From: Hypoxylon rubiginosum
Lineage: Eukaryota; Ascomycota; Sordariomycetes; Xylariales; Hypoxylaceae
Direction of reading: 5' to 3'
DNA length: 64,000 nucleotides
NCBI GenBank assembly: GCA_902806565.1
Contig: CADCXA010000056.1
Location: forward strand, 124,001-188,000
Both the position numbers and the translations under genes were made by a program. This document shows positions 1 to 12,662 of the stretch, piece by piece (within the stretch, counting starts at the first letter, position 1; the number at the start of each line of letters is the position of its first letter). The notes under the pieces are model-generated. The model made no database searches. It saw only the letters and a program-made list of their open reading frames with translations, and had not been told where the DNA came from.

Positions 1-1230
1 TAAAACTTTTTATCTTAAAATTTTTATATATTAATAAAATATTAAATAAACTATTTTTTAAAATATTTTATATATTATATATATAATATTATATATATAA
101 AAAATATAAAAATTATTTATTATTTACTATTAATTTTATAAGTTTATAACCGTTAATAAAATCACTAATTTTAATAATATTATATATATATATTTTATTA
201 ATATAATAGTAAATTTTTATAATTATAAATATATAAATTTATTTAAATAACTTATTATATATATTTTAACTATTAAAACTAACTATAAATAAAACTAAAC
301 TTTAATTTATAAAATAAAAAATTTAAAAATACATTTTCTTATTTATATTAACATTTAAATTATACTTATAAAAAATATTTATACTCCTTAAAATTTAATT
401 AATAATATAATAAATATTATTAAATAAATAACATAAAAAAAAAACTTAGATTAATAATTAAAAACTCCTTATATTATTTTTATAATTTTTAATAAATAAA
501 TTATATAAAATTATTTTCTTTTTTTAATTTTAATATATTTTTAAATATTTTAATTTTAAAGATTATATATTTAAAAACGTTTTAATTATCCTTATATTTT
601 AATCTGTTAAAATATTTTTATATAAAAACGTTAAATATAAACGTATTTAATTTCCTTTTATTATAACCTATATTATTATTATATATAAATCTTAAAACTT
701 TATTTTAAAAAAAATCATTTTAAATATAATTATTAAGGAATTTTAATTTAGTTTTATTTATATAACACTTTTTTATATTAAAAGATTAAATATTATTTTT
801 TTTAAAAAAATATTTAACTAAAAATACTTTTATTATTTTAAAAAAAAAATAATTATAACTTATTTAATAAATTAAACTTAAAAAGAAAATAAGTTATTAA
901 ACTAAAAAAACTTACTTTTATTATTTTTTTTTATATTAATATAATTATAAATTATTTTTTTATTTAAATAAATAATTATAATTAAATATTAATAAATTAT
1001 TTTAATTATATAAAATATATTATAAATTATTAACTTTATAAATTATTATAAGTTTTTTATTAAATAAAATAAAACCTTTTTAAAAGGTTTTTAAAAAGTT
1101 ATTAAAAGTATAATTAAACTATAAAAGATTTATATTAAGTAGGATTTTAAATAAAAAAAACCATATAATTAAAAGGTAATTTTAAATCCACCTTTAATTT
1201 AAATCGCTTCACAATTTTTAACCTTATCAA
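1..1230. repeat. A+T-only block, probably RIP-mutated repeat
   Basis: This stretch is almost entirely A and T, rich in TpA, with G and C nearly absent, and no open reading frame of note. The composition changes within about 100 bases near 1150-1260 to ordinary mixed sequence. RIP in Pezizomycotina turns CpA into TpA in duplicated DNA and leaves such blocks, so an old transposon or a subtelomeric/centromeric AT isochore is the best reading. No element family can be recognised. Confidence 0.7.
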
Positions 1231-2806
1231 TAAAAACCTTTAATAACCTAAGGCACGAAACTTTACTATAAACAGTGAAACACAAGGTATAGGAGTACTT
1301 TTCTTTTCCTTTATAACCTATCTGATGATTCTTATAGCGGTTCTCGTACGACACAAAGTTGTCCTTCAACTATATACCTAATATGTAGGTAGGTTTTCAG
1401 GTGTCCAAGTGCCGGTGTAGTAATCGCCCGAGTTGAGGGCCGATAGGGATGGACGATAGAAGCTTCAAACCGCAACGTGATCCGCAGTATACCTACCAGA
1501 AGACCCATAAGATATACGAAGTACCCCGCGCATGTAAGTGATGGAGAGAATTTGCTGCGAAGGGCACTTTCAACCCTCGAGTCGATAGCTATCTACTACC
1601 TTGTTTAAGATGTAGATGTTAAGATGGCGGGCGCTACGTTGATTTGTTCGATATGGCAACTTGGATTTAACCCTCTATTCTACGATCTTAGGTACCTACC
1701 TAGGTAAGTTACTAGTTATCTTACACGAAGAATCGCATCTAACATAGTGACTATTCAACGTCGAGGTGAAGCACACACGAGATAATAACCCTCGACAACT
1801 TAGCCTACCACGCAACCCCAAACCTGGTTGGCCCCGGTTCGTTCCCCCGCATTGAGCCTAAAATGAAAACCACTTCCGTAGTGGAGGCTGTGGTCCGTCG
1901 AGGTCTATCGCCGACACGAATCGACCAGGGAGGCCAGGCTGGTTGGTCGGCTGTAAGCTCAGAACCAGGAAAACTCGCCACGCTATCTACCATATTCGGC
2001 CCTTGACTTTCCAACTCCCCAAGATGTACATCTCCACTTCCCACAACCCTAAATCCATTGTGAGTGCTCTAGAAGGTATTCTGATTTATCAGCCATCCTA
2101 TAGCTGTTACGCTATCACCACCGTCGATGGCTGTGGCATGGTCACACTATAGGGGGACTTGAAAAGCAAATTGAAAATGAACCATCCAAGATGCTACTGC
2201 AAAGGCTGTAAATCTTGTTAAACCCCAGATCTATAGAATGATTCCCCAGCCTTAGCCTACTCCAGTCCCCACGTCCTATCGCCCTGGCCGCCCATGGGGT
2301 AAAGCGACTAGGACCATTATCGCTAGGCTAGCTAGGATTCCTTCGGCCCAATAATCTCCAGCGGCTTTGGTTCTGATCATCTGGCCATCTGTTTGGTGGA
2401 ATCATACGGAATTTACTCAGCATCCATATTCCACCTATCATGAGGGCCAAAGCATGCGCGACATGGTTCTCCGAAGGGGGGGCTCCAGTCCCCAGATCTA
2501 CTACTACTACCTACAAGCTGCGTGCCATCCAGAACCCTGGTCTCCCATAACGTGGTACTGCAGCAAGGCGAAAGAAACCTCTATCAGCAACAGCCCACCA
2601 GCAGCATGCAGGCTTTAAAGGTAAGGTCTCGCCGCTTGTCGTCTTACCCGACTCCAGTTGTTATTTTCCTTCTTGCGCATCGCTGAGGAAAGATACCGGA
2701 CGACAGCGACAAGCCCGTTCACAACCCAGAGTGAATCGAGGGCAACGAGAGTCGCCAAATACGGGATACAGCGGTTTTTGGGATCTGATCCCACCTATCG
2801 GCAGCC
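1231..2806. other. gene-free spacer upstream of the MFS transporter
   Basis: Mixed-composition sequence between the A+T block and the transporter start. It contains a palindromic ACCTAGGT word at 1691-1708. The reading frames here are short, unlike any family I know and without splice logic. The last few hundred bases should hold the transporter promoter, but no clear TATA box was picked out. Confidence 0.5.
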
Positions 2807-4672
2807 ATGTCGTTCATATTGAAGCATATCGTCAAAAATGACGCCATGAAGACTGACCCGAAGGAGATCTACGGATGGAGGGTCTATCTTCTGGCTTGTT
2901 CTGTAAGCGAACTTGTCCCCTTATGCCTTATGTGTCGAGTCGTGTCTTGAGATCTAACAATTGCTTTCCTTTCAGGCTTGTTTCGGTGCCATGTCTTTCG
3001 GTTGGGACAGTGGTGTAATTGGTGGTGTTATCAACCTCAATGCATTCATCTCGTATGTATTCCCCCTATTCGGACCCTTGGCTGGTTAAGGGTAGTATTT
3101 AACTTACCATACTGTGACAGTGCCTACGGTCTAGGGAGCAAGGATGATGTAGCGACAGCCAATCTTCAAGGCAATATTGTCTCCGTATTACAAGCTGGTT
3201 GTTTTGTTGGCGCTCTAGCAGCGTACCCACTCACAGACGCATACGGTCGCAAGTATTGCCTAATGGGCGCTGCTCTTTTTACTCTTTCTGGCGTGGCTAT
3301 GCAAGCGGCTGCTTCTGGTCACCTCGAGCCTATGTATATTGGTCGATTCGTCTCTGGTATGACCCCTTTTATGTCGTGAGCTGATAGTCTTCGCGTGCTG
3401 ATCCGCCAATTCTCAGGCCTTGGTGTTGGCGTCTCAAGTGTTATCAACCCTATCTACGTTACCGAAAACGCACCTCGTGCTATCCGCGGTCTGCTTACCG
3501 GCATGTATCAGCTCTTCATCGTGACCGGTGGTATGATAGCGTTCTGGGGCAACTACGCGGTCAGCGTACACCTGACCGGCCCCAAGCAGTACATCGTTCC
3601 GCTCGCTGTCCAAGGCCTACCAGCTCTCCTGCTCTTCAGTTTGATGGCCATCTGCAACGAATCGCCGCGATACCTAGCCCGTAAAGACCGTTGGGAGGAG
3701 GCGAGAAAAGTTCTCACAATGATCCGGCATCTTCCGCCTGACCACCCCTACCTCCTAGACGAGTTTCAGGAGATCGCCGACCAGCTCGAATACGAACGGC
3801 GGCTGATAGGCGACGCCAGCTTCTGGTCGCTGCAGAAGGAGATGTGGACTGTCCCCACCAACCGCAAGCGCGCCTTGCTCAGCATCGGCCTCATGATCTG
3901 TCAGCAGATGACGGGCACCAACGCTATCAACACGTACGCCCCGCAGATCTTCAACAACCTCGGCATCACTGGTACCTCCAACTCGCTTTTGAGCACCGGC
4001 GTCTACGGCATCGTCAAGGTCGTGTCGTGCTGCCTCTTCCTGCTCTTCATGGCCGACTCTCTCGGCCGCCGCCGCTCGCTCCTGGTCTCCTCCGTCGGCC
4101 AGGCCTTCTGCATGTTCTACATCGGCCTATACGTGCGCATCTCGCCGCCGCTCGCCGGCCAACCCGTGCCGCCCGCCGGCTACTTTGCCCTCGTCTGCAT
4201 CTTCGTCTTCGCCGCCTTCTTCCAGTTCGGCTGGGGTCCCGCCTGCTGGATTCTTGTCTCCGAGATCCCGGCCGCTCGCCTGCGGCCCATGAACGTGGCG
4301 CTCGGGGCGGCTACGCAGTGGCTCTTCAACTTTGTCGTTGCTCGTGCCGTGCCCAATATGCTGGCCACCGTCGGACCGCACGGATACGGCACCTACCTGA
4401 TCTTTGGAAGCTTCTGCGTGTGCATGTTCTTCTTCGTTTGGTTCTTCATCCCCGAGACCAAAGGTATGTTAATCCTCTTTCCGGCGAACGCCGTAGTCCT
4501 CATGAGTTGCACGTTTACTAAACTTATCATAGGTGTCTCCCTCGAGCATATGGACAGGCTTTTTGGCGTATCCGAAGAAGAGAAGGCGGAGGTGACCGAG
4601 GGTGGAAAGGGCGATGGGTCGAGGATCGAAATCGAGGAACACTCGAACCGGTCCGACAACAAAAGCGTGTAA
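2807..4672 (+). CDS. MFS sugar/quinate-type transporter, 5 exons
   Basis: Twelve-helix major facilitator of the sugar porter family, expected to import a monosaccharide or quinate through the plasma membrane. Exons read 2807-2902, 2976-3052, 3121-3356, 3417-4463 and 4533-4672, giving 531 residues; every intron is GT...AG and the frame is kept across all junctions. Family signatures are the GWDSGVIGG stretch in helix 1, DAYGRK after helix 2, [10 protein letters not shown] before the central loop, [11 protein letters not shown] in helix 7, DSLGRRRS and the terminal [16 protein letters not shown]. The ATG at 2807 begins [12 protein letters not shown] and leads into helix 1. Length is normal for the family. 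The sugar porter assignment is firm; the substrate is not determined. Confidence 0.9.
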
Positions 4673-5216
4673 AGCAAATACTTATGACATGGAAATACCC
4701 CAGATAGTTTCTCACGTATATCATATGATGTATCGTATCTGATCGTTGAGCATACGGATTGACATACTCTGAATGTACCTACTCACGTAAGCTAACTAAC
4801 TAACTAACACGAGACGGCGGCGCGTGGTATCCACCTCTCCGGCCGCCTCCCGTGTTGTACTCCGGCTTACAGTGGGTCCATTCCGGACGACCCCTTTCTT
4901 TGGACATTAAATCGTCGATGCGGCGGTTTATCTCCAGATATTAAGCGAGAGAAGCCGATATGGCTTCTACCTAAAAGATATAATGTTGCCATCCCCATTA
5001 TCACGTACCAACCATCGAAACAATACCAAATTGCAAAGCAGGAGAGCTGTTGGTATAGAAGCTGTAGACGGGAATATAGCCTGGCAGTTATAATTAAATC
5101 GGCAATACACTACAGGAAATAGCAAAGGAGCTAAAGGAGTCATTAACAGTATTAAATCTTGTTGAATTCGAATATATAACCGCCTTCTCCGGCCAGCCCC
5201 CGTAAGAGGTATGAGT
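4673..5216. other. intergenic region between convergent genes
   Basis: The region holds the 3' flanks of the transporter (plus) and the sulfotransferase-like gene (minus). A short CTAA tandem run lies at about 4791-4808. Nothing else is seen. Confidence 0.5.
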
Positions 5217-6164
5217 TCAGTGAATTCTTTGAGAAAGCCAAGCTCTTACGAGCCAAGTGACCATGCTAAATACCATGAGCATGAATAGCCAAGACAGCAT
5301 ACCTGCGACTATGTGATCTCGGAATGTTTGTGACGCAGCGCTTTTGTTATTGTTATGCGGGAACGGACGGTCGGGTATAGGGACGTTTAGAATCTTGCAT
5401 AGGGGTTCCCATCCTTGGCTGACTTCGTAAAAGAAAAGCTTCTCCGGTGGTACGACCTGCCTTAGATGGTCCTCATGTTTGCGTAGTGTATCTTCCTCGA
5501 TCTTTTCTTGTTGGTAGCGCCACCTCATGATCTGATGGAATCGTTCTCGCCATACTCCATAAACCTGTGTCTTGTACAGCCAGAGGACCACCAGAGGCAA
5601 GTACCACGTTCCCATCAGGCTGTTTAAATAATTCATGCTCTTCCACCAAGACGCCTGGTCCCTGGTCGTCGCTATGACGATGGCGTCAGGGTATACGCGC
5701 ATGATTTCCGGGGTGAGCGTCGCAGCGGGGCAGTCCATGGTTGCGACGTAGCCGTCGAGCACTTCCGAGATGAGCCAATCAAGCTTCTTCTGTTCCGAGA
5801 AGGTCTGGGCCTTCGGAGCGAGTTCCATGATCTCGAGCCAAGCTTTTATCTGAGGCATGGGTCCCCCGAGGGACTGGATACCCGAGTCGTGGACGGGGCC
5901 TTCTAGGAGAATGGTGAGGGCTTCGTTGAGCGTCTTTGTACCGGTACGCGACCTATATGAAGTCAATTACATATATTTGGTATGGCAATTAGAACAAGGA
6001 GTGTATTTTTCTGCCCCGGAGAGTTCTGATACATCCTCTGTTCAAAGAAGCTGCCTTATAGAGCAAGAGCTGAACGCCAGGCGACGTATATCGACTTACA
6101 TTCCGGCACCAATAACACGAAACCTCGTCCCCGGTGGGCCAGGAAGCGAAGGTCCTTGACCCAT
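5217..6164 (-). CDS. Sulfotransfer_4-family P-loop protein with C-terminal membrane helix
   Basis: Member of the fungal Sulfotransfer_4 family (P-loop NTPase fold, often mislabelled as epimerase). Two exons, 6164-6100 and 5952-5217, with a GTAAGT...TAG intron, give 266 residues. The splice restores the nucleotide-binding loop VIGAGMSRTGTKT at residues 17-29, which neither exon frame has alone. Further family features are the GPVHDSGI stretch, the TMDCPAA and IVIATTRD segments and the downstream tryptophan pair. Near the C-terminus is a hydrophobic segment (MLSWLFMLMVFSMVTWLV), so the protein is probably tail-anchored, as is common in the family. The start was taken at the ATG just before GQGPSLPGPPGT; an upstream in-frame ATG exists. 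Substrate unknown; sulfotransferase activity is not proven for this family. Confidence 0.8.
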
Positions 6165-9100
6165 GATGAAGTTTTCACGATCACCAATAAGAACCACGCG
6201 AGACTCCACAGGCTCGTGGTCTAGTTGTCGATAGGGGCGCTCAACCCGTTTGAGTATCAATTGCGTCGTCCTAGCTAGAGATGGTGTCATCCATGGTAAG
6301 TACGTTTCTTTTATACCTTTGACGCTCGCAAGCAGAATCGCTTGTCACGCTGCAGCAGGGCGCAGGGCGCCAAGAACCGGGAGACTCGAATATGACGTGC
6401 GGTTCTCAAATATATTGCTTTAGTTGCATGCATGTCTCGTGGCTAAAGTGCATATACTACCTCGCGACTGGATGCAGGGCTGCTGTGGACAGCTCACTGC
6501 CGAACGGTTGAACTGACTTCTTGGTAACACCCTACTCGCCCTGCCGTATATCACATCCGGCAAGCCCTTTGCCCAGTGTCTTCCCCAACGCTTCCCCAAA
6601 AATCTCCATCTTGCAGATTATACATCAGCTGTGTGTAAGGCGCCAAGCCGGCAGAATCGATATTCAGGGGACGAAGATCAAGTACTCCATCTCTGTGTTT
6701 AAGGCGTATCACATGCCGACGATTCTCAAGCTGAGGAAGATCAGCGTGTCCCTCTCTTCGATAATATATAAAGGTAGGTTGATCGCCACTCGCAGTTTCG
6801 CAAAATGGCAAAGGCCCGGACTTCCAACACCCGTGGTACACAACAAACTCCGAATTCGAACAGCGTATCCTCTTCCTCGAAGAAATAGCAACGTTGCTCT
6901 TAGAGGATCTTAATAAAATAGGTAGAATTCCATAGTGCTAAATAAATAAATGTCCTACCTGCTTAGTTCGTGGTCTACATGTTGGAAGCCGCTATTTTAC
7001 CACATATTTTACATTCCTATCCCCGGCTCCTATTCTGTGAGAATCCATCTATATTGGTGTCTTCTTACTGGCGCGTGAACATATTAATACTCTGGCATCG
7101 TTTGGGGCTCAATAGTCTCATGAACCGTCGGCTTGGTATGCCTCGGCATATACGAAATGAATTGTTTTCATGATACTATGTTAGCTGCCTGTATATTCTA
7201 AATCTATACCCACGTGGGTTTGAGATATATTCACCTCTTGTCAGGCTATTGAGAACCCTTGGGACATCATCTAGTACTGTTTGAAGGATTGGGCCAAGTA
7301 TGATAGCGTGCTAGTTCACAGATATAATTTTCTATGTGAAATAGGCTCAACTCAGCAACGTTCCTACTGTATACGTACCTATTTCTAGAGTGTACGGTGG
7401 ACAGTGTTAAGATATATGCGGTCTCGCCAAATAGCATGTACATGTGATAAAGTCCGAAGTATCGTCTTTGCCTTTTAAATTTAGATACCATGATTTTACA
7501 ATTGGTACCTTATCCACCTACCTAGATGGCCATGCCGTTAAAAGCCGTTAGCCCATATATGTTTGGACTATATCTAATGAATTGTTTAGCTCCTAGGGTT
7601 TAATAGCTGCCTTGTCTATTTTTGTTTCGGCTTTGAAACTGTCTCTTGGACATTAAGACATTATCATACCTAGTACCGATATCCATTTTAATTCGAGCGA
7701 TGTCATAGCCAAATTATAACCGGCAACTACGCTTAATAAATGTTGCCAGTAGGTGCGTCTTAATGTTAGACGTAGAGTACCTAGTTGAGCTTAGTAGTTC
7801 ATATGCAATGTGATATATGTGATATATGTGATATGCCTCCTTTAGTCTATCGTGAAATGTCTAGAATTAACCCACTTTCAGTGTCCAAGATCGATAGCTC
7901 TGGAAAGAAATGAGTTTAGCTTAATTTGCTCTCGTATGTTAGGGTCATAGATAGCCCTTGGCAATTTAGATAGAATTGTGGGCTTGTTAGGAGATGGGAC
8001 ACACTAAGAGAGGCAAGGGATAGGAGTGTCACCCGGCCGGATGGGTCAAGAGATTGCCGGTGGCCTCTGAGCCATACGATGGATGAGAATATACGGGGAC
8101 CTCCCAGATCGAAGCAATAGGACAAGCCACTATATGATAGAAGAGGTTGATTGAAAATTAAGCCGCAATACTGCAGACTATCAGAGCACCACAGCGATGA
8201 ATTAAATACTCCGAGCTTGGGTATAAAAACATCAGTATCTCTCGATCGTTAGAAGGAAAAAGACAATAAGGACCTTGGGACCCAAGAGAATTAACAGGTG
8301 AATTGAATACCCAGTTCCAAGCTCTATATAATAGCCCTTATTGCAAAGAGAGGCCTTCCGTTCTCAGCCCCTACCTAGTTCTGTATATCCAGAGCTGGCA
8401 GTGGTTATGCTCATAGCTCTTCGAGCAATAACATGGTTGCTTTCCTTATCATATGCTTTGCCTCGTGGTATTAGTTAGCAGGGTACGGTACGCACGTATA
8501 GCTTGGTAATATGGCTTTTGTCCTCATCTCGGCTGTCTTAGATATATGCTATCTATTTCTTCGTACCCTCAGACCCATAACCCCTACCCAGGCGATAGGG
8601 TGACTAGCAGGCCTGTAACCCTACCCGGGTGGCAAGGGCTAAGACCCCGACAAAAATTAGAAACCGTCTTTCGTTATAGTGAATCCTCTAGATGGATACG
8701 TATGACATATGAGATATCTACAATAAAAAGTAGGTAGGTACCTACACACTATCAGCGTCGTCTTATAAGTGCCGGGCGGAGACATCTCCGAAAGAAAATA
8801 TCTTTCAGATCTAAATACAGTCAATACCGTACTTTCAGACCGTGAACGCGCCTCGTAATCTATAATCTTTACTTCTGTTCTTGGCCTAGGGACATAGTGG
8901 ATCAAGTCTCTGACTAGATGAGAGATATCTATTATCTCGTAGTGGTCATGTGCATGCCAAATGCTTTCTCATATCACCTGCCTATGCTGGTTTGCTCGTC
9001 GTGGACTTGCTGCTTTCGTTGCTGTCGGGCTAAGTATTCCCTTGTCATATATTCAAGAAGAAAACCAGTGTCTTGAAGAGGTAGGTCGCAATCACGGGCT

Positions 9101-9889
9101 CGCTATACATCGGTACTTTTTTTTCTTGCAGCTTTGCAACTTGCAAAGTATCTAGAGTATCTACAGTTCTGTTTATATTATCTGGAGTCTGTCTGTCTGT
9201 CTTGATGGGCACCTACCTACCCAAGTCCCTACTGGAGGGCAGGTGGATATCTTCAATCCACCTTGACCTTGGGATTACCTTGAAGTGACTGTATCTTGGG
9301 AAATAATTGACTTTCAATGTCTTCCGACTTGATCATTTCTCGTCTCACTTAACGTGCCATTGAGATAACCGTCGAGCCTTCTTAACTGGATAATGCTTTC
9401 AGACGAGGTAACTAGGTCTCTTCCTATTCGATGACTGATTCTGTGACCTGCCCCTTGATAAAGTGTTAAAAATCTGAGTACCGTACCTACTCTTTTCTAT
9501 TTTTCCGCTAGAATTTCCTATAGCAATTGTAAAAAAAAAATTGTATATTCCATTGGCTGAGTTTCTAGCCCCTTAAACTCGTTGTTGAGATTAGTTGCTA
9601 CGCTTTTGTGAAGGTTGTCGTTAATATTGACGATACCTACCTACTTACCGGTAGCCTTACAAACCGAGAACTATACCAGTAAAGCGGAATTGCGACTTGT
9701 TTGCTGTATTGATGTCGTGGAAGGAAAAGAATCAAAGTTTTCCTGCTGCGGCGTAGATTCGAGTAGTGGTGGGGAATTAGGTAACATTCCAATAGGGGTA
9801 TTCTTATGCGCTGTGGGGCTCTTTTGTATATAGTATGCTAGAAGAGGCGGCTTTTCCGAGATCGGATGTCCAGTTCGAAGCTATAATGA
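6165..9889. other. long gene-free region
   Basis: About 3.7 kb with only short, unconvincing reading frames and no recognised protein on either strand. A 9-bp tandem repeat (TGTGATATA, three copies) lies near 7809-7836 and a TAGGTAGGTACCTAC word at 8731-8746. Composition is moderately AT-rich but not RIP-extreme. No RNA gene was found before the tRNA at 9890. Confidence 0.5.
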
Positions 9890-9972
9890 GCATGAATGGT
9901 GTAGCGGTAACATTCAACCCTTCCATTGGAAAACGCAAGGTTGAGCTCGGGGTTCGACTCCCCGTTCATGCA
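9890..9972 (+). tRNA. tRNA-Gly (anticodon UCC) with a 12-nt intron
   Basis: The ends GCATGAA and TTCATGC pair perfectly over seven bases to form the acceptor stem. A T arm with CGGGG/CCCCG around TTCGACT follows, and an anticodon stem CAACC/GGTTG. The anticodon loop reads C-T-TCC-A, interrupted one base 3' of the anticodon by a 12-nt intron (TTGGAAAACGCA) before the closing A, which is the standard eukaryotic position. After removal the RNA is 71 nt. A T run follows at 9987-9991. Glycine identity rests on the anticodon and the A discriminator context. Confidence 0.92.
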
Positions 9973-9984
9973 GGCATGTTATTC

Positions 9985-9992
9985 CCTTTTTG
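9985..9992 (+). terminator. RNA polymerase III terminator of the tRNA-Gly gene
   Basis: A run of five T residues lies about 15 bases beyond the mature tRNA end, the usual signal for Pol III release. Confidence 0.7.
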
Positions 9993-12300
9993 AACCTTTT
10001 TATAAGTTAGTTCCGATATCATTACGTAGTTTTTATTCTCTTTTTCGAAAGGGAGGACGTATACTAGTACTACTTTATTTATAGGATTTCAATCTTGCGA
10101 TTTGGTAACCAGTTAGTAATAACGAGGAGGGGAAATATGTAAGATTGCTCCGTTCGCTTAAATCTTCTCTAAGTAACCTACCTCTTACATACACGGTAGT
10201 TTCTATTTCTCCACTCTTTCAGAAACATTATCGAAGCCATATATCAGCTACAATAGCGTATTTTAGCTGCTTACATGCGAAAGCTGATAGAGTCCGTTTC
10301 TTACTAAAGACTAAAGTAGGGCTGCGCGTCGGGTCATCTTAACGACGGGTTCTAAACTTTACCAATTTGCCGGGTCAGAGCTGCTGACGGACAGCTTGGC
10401 CCCCTGGTCTTGGCGGACTCGATGCTCGGGACGACTTCGACGTCGTTTAGTCCGTGAGGACCTCGCCTAGCAGCCTAGGATCTTAATACCTGCCAGGTAT
10501 GTAGTTTAGTCCGCGCTACTTGTACGGATTCGATACCCGTTGCTAGCCTCACGCTCGAGCCAAGTAACCCTGATTCGGCGCCGTCCAGTCGGGAGGTGGG
10601 TGGCCCACAGCGGCTATATTCTCCCAATCCAGCGCCTTAAACCGATCAAGTTACCTGGGTATATTAGGCCACGAGGCAGCGTGAAGGACTGCTCCTCGTC
10701 GAGCCTATCCTGAGCTGCGGTGCAAGAGCCGGCCACCAGACGCATTGCCGCTCTCTTAGTTGCGTTGGGTCCTGAGTACCTAGGTAGGTAGGAGGTATGT
10801 AGGTACATATATATGAGCAGTCGGATTTTCGGGCGGGCATGAATCAGACGCAGGTCGGTGGCGGCAGCGCTATCATTGGGCAAGAACAAAAATCCGATCA
10901 ACTAGTTGCGAGGCGGATAGGGCCAAGATGAGTAAGATCAGCGATGGGCAAATACCGTAGGGTGTCAGTGAGGCTTCAAAGCAACACACAGCGTTTTGCT
11001 AGCACTGGGATTTTAAATGGGATTGTCGTGATTTTCGCCATGATTTTCATGATTTTCGTGATTGTCGTTCTAATACGAGAGCCTCACTCATGCAGAGGGC
11101 ATGCGACATGCAAGCTGCCAATATTTGCAGTACACCGACAGAATCGAAAAATCGGAGACGGGTCGTGCCAAGTCTATACCTACCTAGGTATATATGGAGC
11201 TGTGGCTCGATTAGGAACTTTTCCAGATTTCTTTGATTAATGGATGGCAACTTTCTTCTCTCTCTGCCCCGTGTTTACCTATCACCTCAACATGCTCCCG
11301 AGGAAGATCATCTTATGGCGCTTCCCTCGCAGGCCAAAGTTGGCCACTACACATAGTGTTTTTATTTACAGACACACATAGCAACGAGTAGTAACGCATA
11401 GTGACACATAGTAGCACATAGTGGCACATAGGAGGTCCGTGTTAGGAGAGAGAAGAGAAGAAAAAAAACTGCAAGAGAAACTGCAAGACCACATCCGGTC
11501 CGTTTATCCCCATAATACCTTTTTATTACAAGCGAGCAAGAAGCCGCGATTTGTCAATATTCCCTCACCCTGCTATCAACGGATGATCGACCTGTTTTTT
11601 TTCTTCATGTATGTTCTTATAGGTACGTTCGCTACCACGGTTCTTTGATTCTCTCCTTTTCCATCGCGTTCCATTCCTGCGATGGGGAAGAAAAGGAGGG
11701 GGGAAGCTCGACTTCTCTTCTTCTTCGTCTGATACGATATCGGCCGAAAAGGAATCCCGCGGTCTTGGCTGCAGTCCTCATCATCGCATTCTCACAATTG
11801 TGGTCAGACTCGGTAAGAGCCGACGGCGCCGAGGACTCTAGTTTTGACGCCTTTGTAGGCGAGTACCACGTGGTAAACGTGGTCAGCTTCTCTGTTTGGC
11901 AGACGGGACGGGATATATTTCCTAGATAAATTCGTGCCCTCTAGGTACTAGACCCTCTCGTCATTCGCTTAAGCGGCAACACATTCCCGCTTACCTGGCA
12001 CTATTGGCAAAGATCCTTACATATCTACCTACATACGTGTACTATAGTACGTTACCTACACATAGCGTAAGTACTGTAGTAGGCAGGTGGTGTCAGTGGG
12101 TCTAGTCAGCCAGCCATCGTGAAGCTATTGATGGATCGTGCATTAGAGCCAAATGAAGATGGATATTAAGCTGGTAACCCACAGAGAAACCCACAGAGAC
12201 GATCCTTCAGGGTCCCCAAGAATAGTCCCCCCCCAAAGGTCGCAATTTCTAAACTAGCTTTCCCCGGAAAAGGGTAGGGAGCGCCATCATCGCTTTATTT
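9993..12300. other. gene-free region with short repeats and a possible YbjQ relic
   Basis: No supported gene. Features noted are a stretch at 10380-10560 with strong local hairpins, ACCTAGGT words at 10777-10807 and 11177-11191, a degenerate tandem array of an ACACATAGTG-like unit near 11373-11430, and at 11815-11885 a short match on the minus strand to the YbjQ-family gene at 14911-15381 (see findings). The frames at 11421-11929 have no family resemblance. Confidence 0.45.
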
Positions 12301-12509
12301 CTCTTCACATATCATATCACACATATACACTGGCATTCACACTGACACTCACACTCGTCACTTACACTCGTCACTCATACAACGTACAACCACAACCTCC
12401 TCTTGATCGCCCCATCCACACCTTTCAACTTTATCCAACATCGCCTTCACGTGGTCCATCCAAGAGCCCGCGCACACTGATAAACAGCTGAACATAATAA
12501 GGCTTTCGT

Positions 12510-12579
12510 GTAAGTGGCCGGACCGTGCCCTTCCCACGTCCCAAGGAAGTCTAGCTAACTTTACCGCCGCTCTCAACAG
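12510..12579 (+). other. probable 5' UTR intron of the small Cys/His-rich gene
   Basis: GTAAGT donor at 12510, GCTAACT branch-like site at 12554-12560 and CAACAG acceptor ending at 12579 form a well-shaped fungal intron. An alternative acceptor (TTTCCTCAG) ends at 12599. Upstream sequence is pyrimidine/CA-rich like a transcript leader. This supports transcription in the plus direction into the ATG at 12663. Confidence 0.5.
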
Positions 12580-12662
12580 GTGTCTTTGTGTTTCCTCAGA
12601 CTATCTATCACAGCAATACGCAACCTACCAAGGATAAACATACATACATTTACTTCGACAAC

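Noticed and set aside
10441..10480. AGTCCGTGAGGAC, identical to stem II of well-known hammerhead ribozymes
   Set aside because: The invariant CUGAUGA before it and GAAA after it are absent, and no matching stems I and III were found, so a ribozyme cannot be supported.
10500..10560. B-box-like GGATTCGATACC, suggesting a tRNA or tRNA-derived SINE
   Set aside because: No acceptor stem, no clean T stem and only a poor A-box match upstream.
11645..11929. 94-codon plus-strand frame with a hydrophobic middle
   Set aside because: No signal peptide at the N-terminus and no similarity; the opposite strand holds the possible YbjQ relic.
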